Source of the DNA: Gammaproteobacteria bacterium
GTDB taxonomy: Bacteria > Pseudomonadota > Gammaproteobacteria > UBA6429 > Thiohalophilaceae
Length of the DNA: 17,719 nucleotides
Assembly (NCBI GenBank): GCA_011052165.1
Contig: DRJN01000022.1
Span: 1-17,719, forward strand
Direction: 5' to 3'
Shown here: piece by piece, positions 15,816 to 17,719 of the stretch
Layout of the letters: each line of letters begins with the position of its first letter
Numbering within the stretch: position 1 is the stretch's first letter
The notes under the pieces: model-generated
Told to the model about the DNA's origin: nothing
Databases searched by the model: none
The model's input: the letters and a program-made list of their open reading frames with translations, nothing else
Translations under genes and position numbers: made by a program

Positions 15816-16724
15816 TTAGTCGAACCGGATAGTGATATCTTTAGTTTGCCCGTTGCGGCGCAGGGTGAGGTTGATCTCACTCATGTTGCCGATGCCGCCC
15901 ATCATTTCCATCAATGAAGCGGTATCGGTCACCGGGATGCCATTGATGCCGGTAATCACATCCTGGGGTCGTATACCAAGATCTTTCATCAGTTTGCGGT
16001 CATTATGTATGAATCGGTAACCTTCAATCCGGCCGTTTTTCATGACGGGTGAAATGCGGATCTTTTTCCAGAGTGACTGTGGATCCCGACGGTAATTTTG
16101 CTTCAGTCGATCAATCCGTGCTGATTGGTGCACTTCACCCGCAACAGGCAAAGACGGGCTGCTGTGGATCTTGATATTGGCCTGTTGTCGAATCAGGCGC
16201 AGGGTTTCAAACTTGCCGTTACGAGAAAGGATCACCCGATCCGCATAGATTTCATGCAGTAGCACGCCACTCGGCAGGCTGTCACCCGGGCGGTAGGTTT
16301 TATCTTTGCCTTTTTTCTCAGCAATAATGGCCAGGGACAGTTTTGGATTTGCGGAAGCAAACACGCCATGCAGGGCGAGTTGTAGATGCGTGTCCGGTGC
16401 ATTGATAGGGCTGCTTAATTTTCCGTCAACTGATATTTGACTCTCACCCATGAGATGCAGCAAGACCACATTCGCCAGGGAATGTTTTTCCGGTTTTTTG
16501 CCTGCGAGCATACTGGCGGACGGTACTGGCTGCAATATGGCCGTGTCAGACGGAAAAAACTGCCAGGTCAGCCCCGCCACCCGCCAGGACACCAGCGTGA
16601 TAAGGGCAATGTTGACGATCAATGCCATACGCTTGCTGGTTTCCGGCGACTGAAATGCCGCCAGTACCTGCTGAAACAGAGGGCTTTCAGATATTGACAA
16701 TAATCGGGACGATGCAGATGGCAT
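15816..16724 (-). CDS. gspC: Type II secretion system connector GspC
   Basis: GspC spans the inner membrane and periplasm and joins the platform to the N0 domain of the secretin. The 302-residue product has a cytosolic start, a membrane helix at about 33-55 (MALIVNIALITLVSWRVAGL), a linker, and the HR domain (about 85-185). The HR domain includes LALHGVFASANPKLSLAII and YRPGDSLPSGVLLHEIYADR, matching the usual GspC pattern. A C-terminal PDZ domain (about 222-302, RFIHNDRKLMKDLGIRPQDV then ITGINGIPV) marks the PDZ rather than coiled-coil form of GspC. The ATG at 16724 is preceded by AGGGGA at some distance. It is the first gene of the operon, so the promoter should lie in the AT-rich gap upstream. 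Confidence 0.95.
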   Translation of the reverse strand: MPSASSRLLSISESPLFQQVLAAFQSPETSKRMALIVNIALITLVSWRVAGLTWQFFPSDTAILQPVPSASMLAGKKPEKHSLANVVLLHLMGESQISVDGKLSSPINAPDTHLQLALHGVFASANPKLSLAIIAEKKGKDKTYRPGDSLPSGVLLHEIYADRVILSRNGKFETLRLIRQQANIKIHSSPSLPVAGEVHQSARIDRLKQNYRRDPQSLWKKIRISPVMKNGRIEGYRFIHNDRKLMKDLGIRPQDVITGINGIPVTDTASLMEMMGGIGNMSEINLTLRRNGQTKDITIRFD

Positions 16725-17239
16725 TTTTCATTTTCCCCTGCGCATACTTTGTCCAGGCGGGCATATTGCGAATAGATACATCAATGGAACTACCCTGAGT
16801 AATTAATAGTGGTGAATAAATTAAATAATACAAGTATTTATAAGCTATAACTAGGATTTAATATAACTGTAAGACGTAATTCCTGATTTTTCCAGAAAAA
16901 GCTTAGCTTAATTTCCGGCAAGCAAATATTTAACTGAGTGGTACAAACATCAGGTGCGTGAGTTTACGCCATTTATATGAATGAAAAACGACCGTTTCTG
17001 CCAGGCATTCGACAAATTCATACCTTTATCTCGCCGGACCACACAAAAATGCCCGTTATTTTGAGTAAAACGGCCTGCTGCTCTCCCATTATTAACCGTC
17101 AAATATATGACGAAGCATCGCCTGACGCCGTTAAATTTCTGTTTTTGATGGAGATATAAAAACCATAAAATGCATTTAAGTTATTGATTCGCGAGTCGAT
17201 ACGCATTCCATGAATGGAACTGCTTCACATGAGAATGAA
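16725..17239. other. AT-rich divergent promoter region between gspC and the PagP-like gene
   Basis: This 515-bp gap is markedly AT-rich around 16800-16925 and must contain the promoters of two divergent units. I could not assign -35/-10 pairs with confidence. A 60-codon frame at 16977-17159 (plus) has no ribosome site and no recognisable features and is not called. A short palindrome AATAC-AA-GTATT lies at 16827-16838. I see no terminator or known RNA. Confidence 0.5.
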
Positions 17240-17248
17240 ATGCGTATC
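17198..17248 (+). promoter_or_regulatory. Inverted repeat that would pair across the PagP-like start codon
   Basis: GATACGCATT (17198-17207) is the perfect complement of AATGCGTATC (17239-17248), which contains the proposed ATG at 17240. Between them is a second hairpin, TTCCAT-GA-ATGGAA (17206-17219). If transcribed, the outer stem would hide the start codon. It might instead be a DNA operator. The role is inferred only. Confidence 0.4.
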
Positions 17249-17719
17249 ACCATTATTTTACTGATTTTACTATTTCCAGGTCTGCTGCTGGCGGATCAAC
17301 TACATGCCATTATCAATGGCGTAGCCTACCATTTTGATCGCAGCCGGAATTTCAATGAACAAAACTGGGGTTACGGATTTGAGTATAATTTTGAGCAGCG
17401 CGGTAAGTGGACGCCTCTTCTAACCGGTAGTAGCTTCAAGGACAGCAGAAATCATACGTCGAATTATTTGGGGGGCGGAATCAAGACGCGCTACATGCTG
17501 GGTTCAGGGGATACCGGCCTGCATATTGATGTCGGCGTCGTTGCCTTTCTCATGACCCGCAAGGATTACAAAAATAACAGGCCTTTTCTGGGGGCGCTGC
17601 CGTTTATTTCCGTGGGCAATGAGTATGTCGCCATCAATGCCACCTATATCCCGAAAATCAGCCCCAAGCATGCCAGATTGCTGTTTTTCCAGTTAATGAT
17701 AAAAATCGCCGAGTTTTAA
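17240..17719 (+). CDS. PagP-like outer-membrane acyltransferase (putative lipid A modification)
   Basis: The 159-residue product has a signal peptide of about 18 residues (MRITIILLILLFPGLLLA) and then a small beta-barrel. Landmarks run in the same order as in E. coli PagP: NEQNWGYGF (PagP NERPWGGGF), FKDS (FKDS), LPFISVG (LPLASVG) and ATYIP (MTYIP). PagP transfers palmitate from phospholipid to lipid A using H33, D76 and S77. Here D68 and S69 correspond, and H31 in AYHF matches PagP WHARF if the first loop is 6 residues shorter. The N-terminal amphipathic helix of PagP is absent. The frame is open to an ATG at 17210, but 17240 gives a proper signal peptide. It is divergent from gspC and the stop codon ends the window. 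Assignment rests on my memory of PagP; the fold is likely, the activity less certain. Confidence 0.68.
   Translation: MRITIILLILLFPGLLLADQLHAIINGVAYHFDRSRNFNEQNWGYGFEYNFEQRGKWTPLLTGSSFKDSRNHTSNYLGGGIKTRYMLGSGDTGLHIDVGVVAFLMTRKDYKNNRPFLGALPFISVGNEYVAINATYIPKISPKHARLLFFQLMIKIAEF

Noticed and set aside
16930..16975. PhoP box upstream of the PagP-like gene
   Set aside because: A single GTTTA occurs, but no second half-site at the 11-bp spacing of the direct repeat.
16977..17159. 60-codon plus-strand frame in the gspC upstream gap
   Set aside because: No Shine-Dalgarno sequence, no signal or domain, and AT-rich intergenic composition.
17240..17719. PagL-type lipid A 3-O-deacylase
   Set aside because: The order of conserved segments (NExxWG, FKDS, SVG, TYIP) matches PagP, and I saw no PagL-like C-terminal His-x-Ser motif.

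Overview
The window reads as chromosomal DNA of a gammaproteobacterium. The evidence is a PurB that follows the Escherichia coli protein almost residue for residue, an adjacent RoxA/YcfD-type cupin hydroxylase as in enteric bacteria, a complete gammaproteobacterial-style type II secretion (Gsp) operon, and intergenic REP-like repeats. I cannot name a genus. There are no phage, plasmid, tRNA or rRNA genes.

Layout. Bases 1-267 (minus) are the 5' part of roxA, cut by the window edge. Bases 268-606 have no gene and carry a 46-bp tandem repeat array closed by an inverted copy. purB lies at 607-1974 (minus), with a recognisable promoter just upstream. Bases 2191-3297 (plus) encode an unassigned exported, probably outer-membrane beta-barrel protein. 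Its tail overlaps the tail of a convergent PilZ-domain (c-di-GMP receptor type) gene at 3289-3612. Bases 3613-4221 have no convincing gene but hold a 104-bp MITE-like element with 26-bp perfect inverted repeats. A 63-residue small gene follows at 4222-4413 (minus), then a BamD/YfiO-family lipoprotein at 4700-5434 (plus).

The main feature is the gspC-D-E-F-G-H-I-J-K-L-M-N operon on the minus strand (16724 down to 5447), in canonical order with short gaps or 1-4 bp overlaps. Together these genes build the type II secretion machine: secretin D with inner-membrane connector C, ATPase E, platform F/L/M, major pseudopilin G with minor pseudopilins H-I-J-K, and accessory N. No prepilin peptidase (gspO/pilD), gspA/gspB or gspS-type pilotin gene is present, so these must be elsewhere or replaced. 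The BamD-like TPR lipoprotein that ends 12 bp from the end of gspN is a candidate outer-membrane assembly partner.

Divergent from gspC, across an AT-rich 515-bp gap, is a 159-residue exported protein (17240-17719, plus). It matches the PagP lipid A palmitoyltransferase pattern (NExxWG, FKDS, LPxxSVG, TYIP) and keeps a plausible His/Asp/Ser triad, but it lacks the N-terminal amphipathic helix. I consider this, the BamD-like paralogue beside the secretion operon, the 63-residue gene and the two intergenic repeat elements the most worthwhile leads. Nothing here is strong enough to call a wholly new system.
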